Positions 37,652 to 49,882 of a stretch of 64,000 nt of DNA are shown piece after piece. The notes beneath the pieces are model-generated. The model saw only the letters and a program-made list of their open reading frames with translations, was not told the DNA's origin and did no database searches. Each line of letters starts with the position of its first letter. Position 1 is the stretch's first letter. The translations under genes and the position numbers were made by a program. Origin of the DNA: Anthoceros angustus. Lineage: Eukaryota > Streptophyta > Anthocerotopsida > Anthocerotales > Anthocerotaceae. The stretch lies in assembly GCA_010909165.1 (NCBI GenBank), contig VJWM01000019.1, positions 434,001 through 498,000 on the forward strand, read 5' to 3'.

Positions 37652-38857
37652 GGTTTGAACTCACAATATGTCCCCCCTTATAAGCCCTCTCTTCACAAAT
37701 GCACTACCATCCACGCATCTACACTTGCACTACATACATTGCTGCTCTTACTTCACCTCCCCATCTAGCTACTCTTCTTTGCTTCTTCCCCTCCAGCTCC
37801 CCCTATACACTCTTCCAGCTTGTATCACTAGCCAGCCGCCTCTCTTTGCTCTCTCTACATTTGGAGGAGGGAGAACACCAATTAGGGCACTCATAAATTC
37901 AAATGACACTGACTAAGCTACCGTGGTTGCAACCGTAAGTTATCCAACGGTACCTTTCTTTACACTCAGCTGAAGTCCGCGTCCCGTGAAGGCGTTTTGG
38001 TAGAATGGTGATAAAAATGGTGGCAGACAGCTGATCGTTGTGCAGGCACGATCTGAACGATTGCTGGGTTTCCCTCTTGTCCTCTTGTCAGCTGCCAGTA
38101 AGGTGCAAAGATTGTCTTGATGTGCCAGCGTAGCTGCATGAGGCTCAGATCTGTTGAGCACCGTGTTTTTGTCGTATGGCTAACTCTCCCAGGCTCAGCA
38201 AAGCAGTGATGCACGATGGAAAATGCGGGTGTCATCACTGGCTCTCGGACAATTCTCGGGCAGGCTGATATAGTTGTCTCCGGGGTGAGAAAGATGCCCG
38301 CTTCCAAGCTGCTGGAGGTTGCAAGCTTGCCTAGCTCATCTGCATCTGTGGTTGCAGCCTGGAAGCTTCTGCCATTTGCTTACTAGGGGTAGTCCAGCTG
38401 CAAGGAAGAGGAGATGCATCAGGGCGGAGAGAAGCAGGGCCACCGTAAATTGCTGCTCGCGGGTTGGACCCTAATCGTTCCGGTAGAGCGCTGCTGTGGT
38501 TGCCGATGTGCAATTCCGTCAGGTGACCAGTTTAGAGGAGTTGAGCTTGGTTCCTTGATGAAATCCTCAGAGGCCTCTCATTTCCATGTGCTTGAACACT
38601 CCCACGCGGCACACAACGGTACAAAGTTACAAGCTCGTCTTTTGCAGTTTCGGAACATTCATTAGATAGGAGAATGGTAAGTTTGTCAAGCAGAGGCATT
38701 GCAAGAACTGTGCAAAGTTGGCACCTGAAGCTCATCTCGTTGCAGAGGCAGATATGATTGGGCAAATAGCAGGCAGTTTCCTGGACTTGAAATTTGGCTT
38801 GTTGGCTTCGGCTGCAAGTCCCGTTTGACTAGGATCTGTCACAGAAACCTTAGGGCT
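37652..38857. other. Intergenic region between divergent genes
   Basis: Divergent promoter space for the ADP/ATP carrier (minus) and the giant repeat protein (plus). TATAAG on the minus strand lies only about 30 bases above the carrier ATG. A plus-strand frame at 38740-38826 and a GTAAGT after ATG at 38676 hint at an upstream exon of the giant gene, but I cannot join them in frame. Confidence 0.35.
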
Positions 38858-41800
38858 ATGGCAAGAATAAAGGGCTTGCGGAAGCTCCGCGCTGAACTGC
38901 GGCGCTTCCATGATGAACTCTCTAGAATCAACTGCGTTCCATTTCATGGTGGGGAACATAGTGATGCACGAGAAATATCTGATGAAGGCAGTGAGGATTC
39001 TGGCAGGCAGGATGACGATGCAGTTTGGGACAGTGTTAACAGTGCAGGACCAAGCCATTCTTTCCAGAATGAGGCTGAGCAGTGGAAAGACGAGAGGGAC
39101 AGCCGGGAGCATAATCGTCAAGCTGCCCGACCTGCCGAAGTATCGTCATCGAAAGATTCTGGTTTTGATGATTTGAACACAGTTGCAGGGGATCAATCAA
39201 GGCCAGAGGTGGGAGTTCTTCCAATAGCGGGGCTTCCTGGAGACAAGGAGCATGCCACATCTCCAGGAAAAGGGCCGCTCGGTAGTGGTGAAGGTTGTGG
39301 TGAGCTAAGTTGCAAAGCTGCTATCTGGAATGGACAAAGTCAATGTGAATGTCACATCGACCAAGTTCTTCGCATATCAGCCACCTCTTTGTTCACATCC
39401 AATGTTGGCCATGTTCTGTCTGCAGAGAAGGGAGGCACTAATCAGTCAGGACCTGGCTTCTACGATGTTGAGGTTCAGGCACTTCAACCAGGTTCTACTC
39501 CTTCTCAGAGACGAGCTGTTTCCGATAATATTACTGTCCATAAAACAACAGGTACAAGGTCAGACGTAGCAGAGGATACCAGGTCTCTTACTACGTCAGA
39601 AGCTCTGAATATATCTGCCTCTCACCAAATTGCATATCATTGCAGAGATGGTATACAAACGCTGTTGGGAGGCACTCAGCAGGTAGTTGGACATGCACCC
39701 ACTCCCCTCATCGATAGAACAGGGTCCGTATTTGCAAGCGGATCTCTAATAGTCAATCTTGCGACTAATGGATCTGGTGGAACACGGGTCTTGGCAACAA
39801 CCAAAGCTGCTGTCCTTCCTCAGCCCAGTACATTTCAAATTGCCGGAACGGCTGAGCACCTTGATGGCAAAAGCTTGGAGAAGCAGACACAGGCTCCCGA
39901 GCTCTCAGAAAAGAACAGGCTTGAAAGTATATCTAATCTCGAGTCTCGTTGGAAGAAGAAGGGCCGAAATGCAGGTACGAAGGAAGACGTCAGTGCGGCA
40001 AAGATGGCCCATATGATCAAGCAGGCCCTGCAGGTCCGCAAGACATATTTTTAGCCTTTCGTTCTGCTCCTCATTATTCGTGCAGGTCTACGTTTTGAGC
40101 TTCTCCCCTGTTGTATCATGCATACAGATGCAGGGCACGGAGGCTGAACTTAAGCATGCATTTGGATATCGTGGCATCTTACAAGGAGGTACATCAAGCA
40201 GGTTCCCGAAGAGAAATGATGAGAAGCTGAAATATAGTGCTCTGACAGGCCCACCATCTGCAGCTCCCAAAGACAGCGACAACAGCGAACGCGGGATCGA
40301 TGCTCAATCGTACTTGCAAGCAATCATGGCTGCTTTGTCCCCACAGGAACAGATGCACCAGGCAGCAGTTCAGAAGTGTTCCTATGCAGAAGGTGCCGTG
40401 AGTCCAAAGAGACCTCAAGAAAAGATGTCTTCATCATCTCCAAGTGAGGATGAGGGAACTTGTGACAGAGGAACATGCATGTGTCCGAACGAACCAACGG
40501 AGGACAAAGGTCCTGGGCCATTTACCGCCTGGGTTACCACCACGCAGGATACGGCCTCTAAGCATTTCGACACAGTGCTTGAAGTTCCACCAGGGTCTCC
40601 AATCAGCATTACCTATGCACCCAAGTCCTGCCAGGTACAACCCGACAAGCAGGAATATGTGAGCGTCCAGGCCCCCTACATACATGAAGAATATACAGAA
40701 TGCCCATCTCTAGACAATTTGCAACAGCAGCCAGCTGCTGAATGTAACCCTTTGCAGTGCATGCTAGTGCCGCACTGCGATAACCGAGAAGCCATGATGC
40801 CAAAAGATCCGACAGAGAAAAGATTCGAAGCTGCGACCAGACTTTTGTACAATCTGGATTCCAAGAATGGCAGAAGTGGGGGTGAATGTGCATTCTCTCG
40901 TGATTGTCGTTGGAATCGTGGGAGTATCTATGGACGTCCTAAGCTTCCAATTCAAAAGAAGGAATCGCAGCCCCAATCGAAGGGCAAGCCACAATCAAAA
41001 CGGGGCCAGACTCATAAGGTGAGACTGATCGCACTTGCATAGCTTACAGTTTCCAAAGAATCAGCTATTTGGCATGAGTTTACAAGTTGGTGCGGTCTTG
41101 CAAAGCAGGACTGCCCATCATCCAGTGGCCTGCAGAAAGGGCAATGACTTTCTGATTTCATCTTCTGAAGTAGTTTGAACTTGACAGGGCCAACAAGAGC
41201 GAGGCAAAGCTAATGGAGATCCACATTTTGATGTGGACAAGCGCATAGCTGTCGCTGCTGCAGGTCTGGCCAATGACATCGAGGCACTGGTGGGAAATTG
41301 TGAAACAAACAACTGTATGCATGATCATGTACCGTGTAGATACACAAGATTAGATGCACCAGTTGAAGCTGCTGCACAGGCAGTAAGTAGGCTTACACAG
41401 GATGCCGTTCCTGAAGAAGTGGTCCAGTCTAGGTGGCGACAGTTCTTGGCGACACAGATTGGGCGGACTGTTTGTGCACAAGAGGCTGTCAAAAACATGA
41501 TAGGTGGAGGCATAGACTTTGATCAATTCCACCAGGTTAGTCCTCACTGTCGTGCACACACTCTGGGCGTAGTGGCCAAATGACAAGTGCTCCCCAGTTT
41601 GGAGCATTTGTCAATTATCAAGTAGCCACTTGATCGATATCCTAATTAATAGTCAATGCCTATGGTTTTTGCGGACCTGACCCACATGCTTTTCAATTCT
41701 ATCCACCATCCTAGCTTGTGTGAGTTCGCTGCTTAGACGTGATCAAGTAAGTTACTGACGGTGGTGTTCTTGGCTGGCTGAAGGAGTTGAATGACATTAG

Positions 41801-44800
41801 GAAGGAAAGAGACAGGATCAAGCAGCTCGAGGAAGTGTATCACCGCTTCAAGCAACCCCTTTCCACGGACAAGCAGCTGTTGAACTGCTGGCAAGAACCT
41901 TGCCTTGCGCCAGGTTATCAGGTACCTGGCATGTCACTCCTGGCAAACGTCACTCTCAACAAAGGAATGTACTTTGTTTCAACTCGAATGAACTCTGTTG
42001 CCTTATGATATTCCAGGGCGAAAACCAGGATGAGATGTTCCTCAACAGCCTTCGCCAAGAAGTGGAGTCAAGGATTGCATGTGTGGATACCGGCGCACGT
42101 ACTAAGAGGAGGAAGGTTGGGCCCTCACCTAGTCTTCAGGGGAACAAAACGATAATGCAGCCCAGCGCTCGGAATATTTCCCAAGCATCTACCGGCGGAG
42201 TCAAACACCAAAATCCAGATAACAGTGCACTGGGAGGAAGTGTTCGTGAACTATTGCTTAAGAGGCCTGTTGTAGCACAACCAGTTTGTAAAAGCCCACA
42301 GCTTGAAAAGCTTGTTAAGGAGGTTCAGGCTATGCTCAAAAAAGCCACACAGGTTGCAACAGGCACAGGTCAACATTCCTCCAAACCGGTGGATCTCGTT
42401 GCGCCGAGGTTTGAGAGGTTGGCTGCAAAAACCAAGCCTCCTTACCCGATGGATGGTCTAGAGGCGGCTAGACCAGGAAGGAATCACTTTGTTAGTGCAG
42501 CACTCCGCAGGAAGGAAGTGCGGCCTCCTGAGTCACTATTTAAAGCTGGTGCACCAACGAAGTGGATGGGAGATGTTATACGGCACACACCGCTCTCAAG
42601 GAGGGGACTGGCAGATGATGTACATCCTGTAAAGCTACCAGTATCCCCTTCTACGAAAAAGTCTAGGAAAGGAGCAGTGGAGCCTCAGCAATCAAGGCGG
42701 TTAGTCACAGCTGCTGAGAGCAAGGCAAAGATTAAGCAAAGATCAGATAAAGCAACGAGGAAGGTTGAGAAGTGGCAGATTGCTGGTCCTGTAATTGATT
42801 TCGATAACCCATATGAACCAGAGAGGGACCTATATCCCGTCCCCAAGTCCAAGGGGAGCAGAAAAAAAGCTGAGAAACCCAACGCAAAGAAGCATGATAT
42901 AGGCCCAAGTAACAGGAACCCAGTTATTGATTTCAGCAAGAAATTGGAAGATGAGAGGAACCTCCAGCCTCTGGTACGGTTGGGGCAGAAAGCTGAAAAA
43001 CGCAGGAGCCAGCTTGAGTCTGAATGGAAGCGTTTGGAGAAAGACAAGAGACTAGTTGAAATTTATGGGGCATCACTTCCCAGGAAAAAGTTTCAACATA
43101 AAGCTCAAATCACTACAGCATACTCTCATCCACAGAATGTAGCTAACCTGTATCTGAAGGCAGCTGGAAGTCGCCAAGACACTGTTGACTCCAGTTCCAC
43201 TCATAGTCATAGGGGTCTGGCCGCTGTTTCCCATCATAAAAGGAAGGGGCATATCAGGTCTCCACGATCCAGATCTAGAAGCCCACTTTCTGAACAGGTA
43301 GACGATTGGGTCATTGACAGGGGTCTTAACAATGAGAAAAAGATGAAGTACCCAATCACCCATCCCCAGAGCAGAATTGGTGGCCGTCCATACGCTGCAC
43401 CCAGAGGAGGACATTTTGATCACTTGAATAGGAAGGGGCTTACCAGTTCTCCACGATCCAGATCTAGAAGCCCATTTTCTGAACAGGCAGACGATTGGGT
43501 TTCTGACAAGAGTCTTAACAGCGAGAAAAAAATGAAGTACCCAATCACTCATCCCGAGAGCAGAATTGGTGGCCCTTCATACGCTGGTCCCAGCGGAGGG
43601 CATTTTGATCACTTGCACAGGAAGAGGCCTACCAGTTCTCCCGGATCCAGATCTAGAACCCCGCCTGCCGAACAGGAAGAGGACTGGGCCCTTGATATGC
43701 GTCTTGAGAAAGAAATCAAGGGGCCTCCAACCCATCGCCAGAACAGAATAGGCGGCCCTCCATACGGTGTGTCCAGAGGAGAACCTTCTCATCACTTGAG
43801 TAGCCATCCAGTCAGGCCCCTCCCTTCTGATCCTGACCCGAACATTCCGGTGAAGCACCTTGAGAGTAGACCCCTGATACACTCGTCCAAAGGTGCTGAA
43901 GATGAGGATGTTGAATCGTCAGGACCATCTCCTCTTACAAGAGAACTAAAAGACGCTGACTTTGATGGGTTCATTGAGACACTCACAGCAGAAGTGCAAG
44001 AAGAGATCTTAAAACTACGCCTCAGCAAGGACAGTGCGGGCAATGAGACTCTCACAGCAGAGGTGCAAGAGGAGATCTTAGAACTACGCCTCAACAGGGA
44101 ACAAGTGGGCAAAACTGGTGGAAAGGAAACAACTGCTGAAGCTTCTGAAGAACGGTATGAGTCCGACGAATTCCACTCGGATACTGAGGATCCAGCTTTT
44201 GATCCAACTTATCAACCGACAACCCTGAAATCGTTGGAGGGAGACTTAACACAGGAGAAAAGAGAGCTGGAAGACGAGGTATTGGGGCATGCTCTGAAGG
44301 AAATTATGTTGAAGAACGTCCTCAGCGACCAGGAGAGGTATGCATTCACCAGACAAATTAGGCCAAAATCTGTACATGGTCACCAAACTGGGAATTCTCA
44401 TATGTGTGGAGTTCTGATTCAGGTGGGTCTTTTGCGATGTGCAGGCATTATAAACGAATGCAACTTCAGGAGGGTGTGGAGCCAGACGGTGATGACTACC
44501 CTGTGCCTGGTAGGGAACACCAGCCAGAAACATCAAGGGTCATCAGAGGCAATTTGCCTTTGTCACAGGAATCTGATAGATATCAGGAGAGAGCTATTGG
44601 TGTACAAACCCCCTTGAACCGTGTGTCCATTGTGGGCGTTCAGACAACAGGGTATGAGCAAAAATATGCGGGAGTACAAACTACTGACTATGACAAAAAA
44701 TATGCTGCTGTGCAAACTTCTGACTATGACAGGAGATACGCTGAATCTCAGACCAACGAGAGGAAATATGCCGGTATCCAAACCATCCCTTCTGAAGGAA

Positions 44801-47022
44801 AATATGCTGGTGTGCAGACCAGCCACTTTGAGAATTACGGTGAATCGCAGACAACTGCCTCGGAAAGGAGATATGCTAGTGCTCAGACTATGAGCTTAGA
44901 TGAGAAATATGCTAGTGTCCAGACCATGCCCGCAGAAAGAAAGTATGCTAGCATCCAAACCGACGCAGAGATGACAACGAGCGTGCAAACAGCTATGGAT
45001 GATGGGGCTCCAATAATGAACTTTCATGAAGGTGAGGTTGGATGGGACGGTGAAAGAGCTCCTGCGTCCAAGAAGGTCGTGTATGCACTTCAGTCAGTTC
45101 CAAGCAGTAGCAAAATTGGCTACTACGAGCCTGTATACGGCCAGATGAAATCTCCGGAGGGCGAACCTGGCTGGGATACATCACGTGAAGAAAAGTCTGC
45201 TCCCGAGAAATCTGCATACCAAACAGATCCAGGAAGTGGTAAAGCTGGGTACTCCCAGCCCACGTATGTGGAAGCTCAGGAAGGCGAACTTGGCTTGGGG
45301 AGAACACGTGAAGAAGAGTCTGCTCCCAAAAAATCTGTATCCGCGTTTCCAGGCAGTAGTCGAACTGGGTACTTTGAGCCATCCTATGGCCAGATGGACG
45401 CTCAGGAAGGCAGAGTTGAACGCGAGGGACCACATGAGGAAGGTTCTGCTCCTAAAACAATTTTGTCCGCCCTCCTAGAGATGCCGAGTGATAGCAAATC
45501 TGGCGATGCTTACCGTTCTCCGGAGTATGGCAGAATGGAAGAATGGCATTACAAGAGCGAACCACAGCAGGATCCCTCTGACCCTCAAGGTGCCAAAATG
45601 CTACCCAGTGTAAAGCAAGAGAGAAATCTGGAAAGACCGAGCTCTCCACCATCGCCTTCCACTCCTAGCACACCCTCATCTGATCCTATGCATGAGGCAA
45701 TGCTGGTAGCCGCTTTGGCTCCATTTCCTGAACTGACCACTACAAATGAAGAAGTCCATGTGCTTGGTAGAGAGTTTGCTGCAAGATATGGTGCAGAAGT
45801 GCCCGGTGCAGGACCCAGTGAAGCAGCAAGAGGTGTAGGGGAGCTACCGAGAGCTGACTGGCCAGTTGCAGTGGACCAAGGTGAACTTGACCAGCCAGAT
45901 ATTCGCTGCCAACCAGAACTACGAGGCCAACCAGAACTAAGAGGGCAACCAGAACTAAGAGGGCAACCAGAACTCAGAGGGCAACCAGAACTCAGAGGGC
46001 AACCAGAACTAAGAGGGCAACCAGAACTAAGAGGGCAACCAGAACTAAGAGGGCAACCAGAACTAAGAGGGCAAACAGAACTAACAGGCCAACCAGCACA
46101 AAGAGGCCAACCAGAACCAAGAGGCCAACCATCTATCAGAGGCCAACCAGATACAAGGACCGAGACTGGTGTACAAGGTGCAGTGGAAGAAGACATCAGG
46201 AACGTCCTACTGAGGTAAGCAAGCAGTGCCATTTAAACTATTGCCATGTTGGATGTTGAATGCTTCACATAATTGGAAGACTTGTTTCTGCAGTCGGCGG
46301 CATTTGAGAAGGGTAGAGGCGACGGAATCGGTTGCACTCTCTATGATCTCAAAAGCTGTGCGGAGCGACTCATCCAGATCATCATCTTCTGAATCCTCTG
46401 CGGCATCTTTCACGATTATACAACCACCGGCACAGCCAAGTTCCCCTTTATCTCCGGGTGAAGTGGCAGGTAATCTGTTAAAGCTTCATTAGGTTCCTCA
46501 TCTTTCAGTACTAAAGGCTTGCCCTGGTACTAAAGGATTTGCTCGTGAACCTGAGTAGGTGCCGTAAGCATGAACCCAGGGATGCTTCGTAGACGTTCAA
46601 GCCTGGAGCAAGACCTTGGCACAAGATACTTCAAGCTGAGAAGGTACTCGTCACTGGCTGCAGCGGAAGTCCAACTGCAACACCATCCCACATCTTCCCA
46701 AATGTCAGAAGGTACATCCAGCACTCACATCTAGTGTCCCAAAGAGAAGCACATGCCACTCAAGGCTCTAAGAAAAAGGCTGTGAACTGTTGCAATGCTG
46801 ACAGGTGAGACGGACATTGGAGCACTGCTGGAAATTGACGAACCTGGACAAACTCAGTTCGTTACTGGCACAGATCCTCAAGGAGAACCTGGTGAGATTA
46901 CTTTGCAGCAGCCACCGACAATGCAGTCAGACCTCTTGGATAGGAATTCAGACAGAAGCTGGTCCGAGGGGGAACTGGACTTAGGATTGTTGGAACTGGA
47001 CTTGGGAGCGTTGGAGTCTTGA
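38858..47022 (+). CDS. Giant repeat-rich protein with xQT array (weakly TALPID3-like), eight exons
   Basis: Exons: 38858-40033, 40128-41018, 41188-41535, 41784-41921, 42017-44337, 44445-46214, 46294-46469, 46805-47022; 2,345 residues, every junction in phase. I do not recognise it firmly. A coiled segment (NDIRKERDRIKQLEEVYHRF) comes about one third in. Three repeats of about 55 residues follow, each with SP-x-SRSRSP and KMKYPITHP-like motifs (43255-43790). Two LTAEVQEEIL-x-LRL repeats come next. Then twelve xQT motifs, mostly 12 residues apart (GVQTTDYDKKYA pattern, 44600-44990). Three longer repeats ending in GSS-x-TGY-like text, a Ser/Pro patch and about 14 hexapeptides GQPELR (45900-46150) follow. 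The C-terminus has WSEGELDLG. VEIYG, an xQTD motif and SEGEL recall the ciliary protein TALPID3, but only faintly. An upstream first exon may be missing. Confidence 0.7.
43255..43790 (+). repeat. Triplicated coding repeat of about 165-180 bp
   Basis: Three in-frame copies inside exon 5 of the giant gene start at the CC-CGATCCAGATCTAGAAGC block (about 43262, 43451, 43643). Each encodes an SR-rich turn, an acidic EQ-x-DDW segment, a lysine cluster and a Gly/Pro/Tyr-rich end. Copies 1 and 2 are the closest pair. Confidence 0.85.
44590..44995 (+). repeat. Coding repeat: twelve xQT motifs at about 12-residue spacing
   Basis: Order of motifs: GVQT, GVQT, GVQT, AVQT, ESQT, GIQT, GVQT, ESQT, SAQT, SVQT, SIQT, SVQT. 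Most are followed by seven or eight residues ending KYA or RYA, so the period is 36 bases. Codons vary between units while the QT pair never changes. Confidence 0.93.
45900..46150 (+). repeat. 18-bp coding minisatellite (GQPELR hexapeptides)
   Basis: About fourteen units of GGGCAACCAGAACTAAGA type. The central eight are nearly identical, and the outer ones drift (QTELTG, QPAQRG, QPEPRG, QPSIRG). This implies recent expansion from the middle. It stays in frame throughout. Confidence 0.93.
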
Positions 47023-47895
47023 AGTCGATGGTCTCTGAAAACTGAGGGAACTGGCTTCTATCAGATCTAAAACGTGAGCCAACATCACATTACAGCGACT
47101 TGTATGTCATACAATTCCTCCAGGTAGATTTGGTCTGTTCTGCGTATATCCTGCTTGACTGAGTCTTGGGCACATTTCAAAATCGCATAGGTATCGATGA
47201 TGATCCCGTCTCCACTCAAGTCATACTGTAAATGCTCCATTCAGTTTGGCACTTGAGACTCGACGGAATTCCTACATAAGAAGAAGAAGAATATATTCTA
47301 GTCCACTTGGACGTAATACCTGGACGGTTGCCGCCTAATTTTTCAGTTCCACTGAAGTCCTCTACATATGCACTGGAATGGACCATAGGAATTGACCACT
47401 GGTGTGAGTTGCGAGTTCATCGTGCAGACATGTCAATAATAGTGTGCGCCGGCCGACAATGGGTGGGCTCTAGTCAAAGCAGCCAGTCTAGTTGTTGAAT
47501 AAGAAATTGATGCGATCAGCTGCGGAGGAGAGTCGGGAATAAGAGCGCAGCACGAGCTTCGACCTTTGGAAACAACGCTGAAACATAGGTGCAGCCTGGT
47601 GTTCAATTGGAAGGTGGCTGGAGCGTGAAAAGAAGGAAGGTTCCAGCAAGTAGCTTACGGCACGTTTTCTGATGAAAGGTCCAGGCAATGGCCTGCAAGC
47701 TGTTAGTAAGATGCGTTGGGAGTTCTTCCAGTGCTCGCCTTGTAACTTTTCCGTCTCCTGATTTGTCTCTAGTGATGTCACACAGGGTTCCAGAACATCC
47801 CATAAGATTTTCAGATGGCTGGGATTAGATGGGTAGAGTAGGTCGGTGCTGCCATAGCTCATACATGCCATGCCCTTGGTCATCGGGGCCCTGTT
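47023..47895. other. 3' region with a dispersed-element edge
   Basis: 3' UTR and intergenic DNA. Near 47280 the AAGAAGAAGAAGAATATATT plus TAGTCCACTTGGACG sequence resembles the edge of the elements at 14435 and 25650. A 131-residue minus frame at 47488-47883 has no recognisable features, and I do not call it a gene. Confidence 0.35.
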
Positions 47896-47899
47896 TCTT

Positions 47900-48110
47900 T
47901 GACCAGTCTATCAGGGAAGATGGAAAAACTGACGAGTCTGGACAAACTCTCACAATTCGTACTGTAACTGGTACGGATCATCAGAGAGAACCTGGTGGCC
48001 AATATTGCAATAGGAAGCCAATTCAAGCAGGAGCTGGTCTATGGGTTGACTCAACGTAGGAGCGTGGGACTCATGAGATGCATGGCTTTAGAAGACAGAG
48101 GACACTGGCT
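47900..48110 (+). pseudogene. Decayed duplicate of the last exon of the giant gene
   Basis: The frame here reads DESGQTLTIRTVTGTDHQREPG. This parallels DEPGQTQFVTGTDPQGEPGE in exon 8 (46805-47022), with an extra insertion after GQT. The following bases (about 48075-48120) also resemble the sequence just after the exon 8 stop. It has no stop-free link to any other exon. Confidence 0.6.
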
Positions 48111-48135
48111 ACAATCGGATCCCAAAAGTGGGTCA

Positions 48136-49144
48136 TTACACGACGGCGGCTTTTGTGTCATCTAGTTCATCCAAGGAGAGCTGCTTTGTGCTGTGAATAT
48201 ACTCCTTGGTTGAGCTTTGGTCAATATCAGTCAGGTCACACTGCTGCACTTCAAATTTCTGCTGTAATGCTTGCATGATTGATTCAAGAAAAAGATCTCG
48301 AGATGGCAGATGATCTTTTAGCCGGCAAATGAAATCAGTATGCCGCCGAGCCTGTGAGACCTTGTGCTGTTCAGTTTCGTGGGTATACACGAGTGGCATC
48401 ACACAGCAGACAAAAGAAACACACAAGAGGGACTTGCCTGGCGATATTCGGGACTCCGATCAGGAAACTTCAGGTAGCTCATTCGAGTGGCCTCGTAGTC
48501 CCACAAGAAGGATGTATGATGAAGCCATCTATCTTTGATGATAGACTGTGCATTACCTCCAAACTTCATCTGGCCGATGACATAGTCTGCACACACACAC
48601 CTACACCTGGTCACCCAGCCACACCAGGACTACTGTTCCCCAACTGAAGCTTACCGTGCTCGAGGAGCCGAAACCCTGGAACGTCCCGGAACACAGACGA
48701 GTACATGCCCTCAGTCCACTTCATTATGGGACGAGGATACAGCTGCAACCCTGGCTCCGCATCTCGTGAGCAGATGAAAGTGACAAAAACTGTCCCCTGA
48801 TCAACCATAACAGTTCCTCCTCCACTGAAGCGTTTGATAACAGGGATCTGGTCACGCACGACAGCCTTCACATCAAGAAGCAGCTCTGGACGCCTGCAGG
48901 GCAAGGTTGCACTCTCAGCTCCCTGATACAGCAAGCCTGAAACGGGAGTTGAGCATCATCTTCGGCGAGGTAGGACCCGGTACCCTGAGATTCCCATGAC
49001 AATGGACGGAGGAAGGGTCCCATCGTTGAGGATGCACCAATTGTGGTGCGTCGTTCGAAGCAACAGCTCCTCCAAATGCAGCTGTTGGAGAATAGGGAAG
49101 CCTCGGAGGTGCAGCAATCGCATTCCAGGTCTGCCTGCCATCAT
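48136..49144 (-). CDS. Lipoate/octanoate protein ligase-like (biotin/lipoate A/B ligase family), four exons
   Basis: Exons: 49144-48984, 48893-48655, 48586-48438, 48351-48136; 254 residues. The family transfers lipoyl or octanoyl groups to lysines of 2-oxo-acid dehydrogenase E2 or glycine-cleavage H proteins in organelles. Characteristic segments: LRGFPILQQLHLEELLLRT at the start, NWCILNDGT and VMGISG, then PVIKRFSGGGTVMVDQGTVF and KFGGNAQSIIKDRWLHHTSF, which carries the conserved lysine region. The third intron uses a GC donor (CAG|GCAAGT) with a normal AG acceptor (CTCACAG), and its phase is correct. The N-terminus is short, so an upstream exon with a targeting peptide may be missing. Confidence 0.88.
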
Positions 49145-49384
49145 CCACAGAATCTGGAATGCGCTCCTTCTACAAGCGGCCCATCAGTTGATTCATCCCC
49201 GAATGGAGCACGGTAACGATCACGTCACACGCTCTGCAGGAGACGCCCGCCGTCATCGTCTTTCTGCACCAGACACCAAGCATAGCTGCTGCCCACGCGA
49301 AGCTCGTCTCCCACCATGGGTTTAGGGTTTTTGGCTATACCCATTCTAAGGTGTGTTAGGTAAAATGTAACACAAGTGGTCAAC

Positions 49385-49595
49385 CACCGCTGGAGTAGCT
49401 CAGTCGGTTAGAGCGAGTGGCCCCGATTCATAAGGTCGTGTGTTCGGACCCTGCCATAGACATACATTGCAGAATTTGAGCCCCACCTCTAGCGTCCAAC
49501 CTAGCATCACTGACTATACATGTCGTGAGAGGTAGAGCTATTGGCCACGATGACGGAGGTTCAAGCCCTCCCTCCAGCACGTTTGGACTTTTCCC
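49385..49595 (+). other. tRNA-like fragments (possible SINE or tRNA pseudogenes)
   Basis: GTAGCTCAGTCGGTTAGAGC at 49396 is a good D-arm and box A. TTCATAA, with a CAT anticodon, follows, but the 3' anticodon stem is missing, and the T-arm (TGTTCGGACC) does not pair well. A second box-B-like core (GAGGTTCAAGCCC) sits near 49558. No full cloverleaf can be drawn. Confidence 0.45.
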
Positions 49596-49882
49596 CGTTG
49601 TGGTGTGTACGTCCTGAGGAGTAAAGTCCGCGGCCAAGGCGCATACATTGACGACTTTGACTGCCCCCTGTGGCGAATGAGCCGGCCGTTCCGTGGAAGA
49701 CGACGAATTTAATAGTTGGGAGTTCCTCACCCGCTACAAAAGCTGCTCCTGTGGTTGGAGTCCTCAACAAATTGTGTTCACCTTCGCTTGCTGCAAAAGC
49801 TGCTCCCTCGCTTGCTACAAAAGCTGCTCCCGAGTCGAGTCCCCAACAGATTGTGTAGCTCGTCCAGTGCCGGTCGCTGGCT

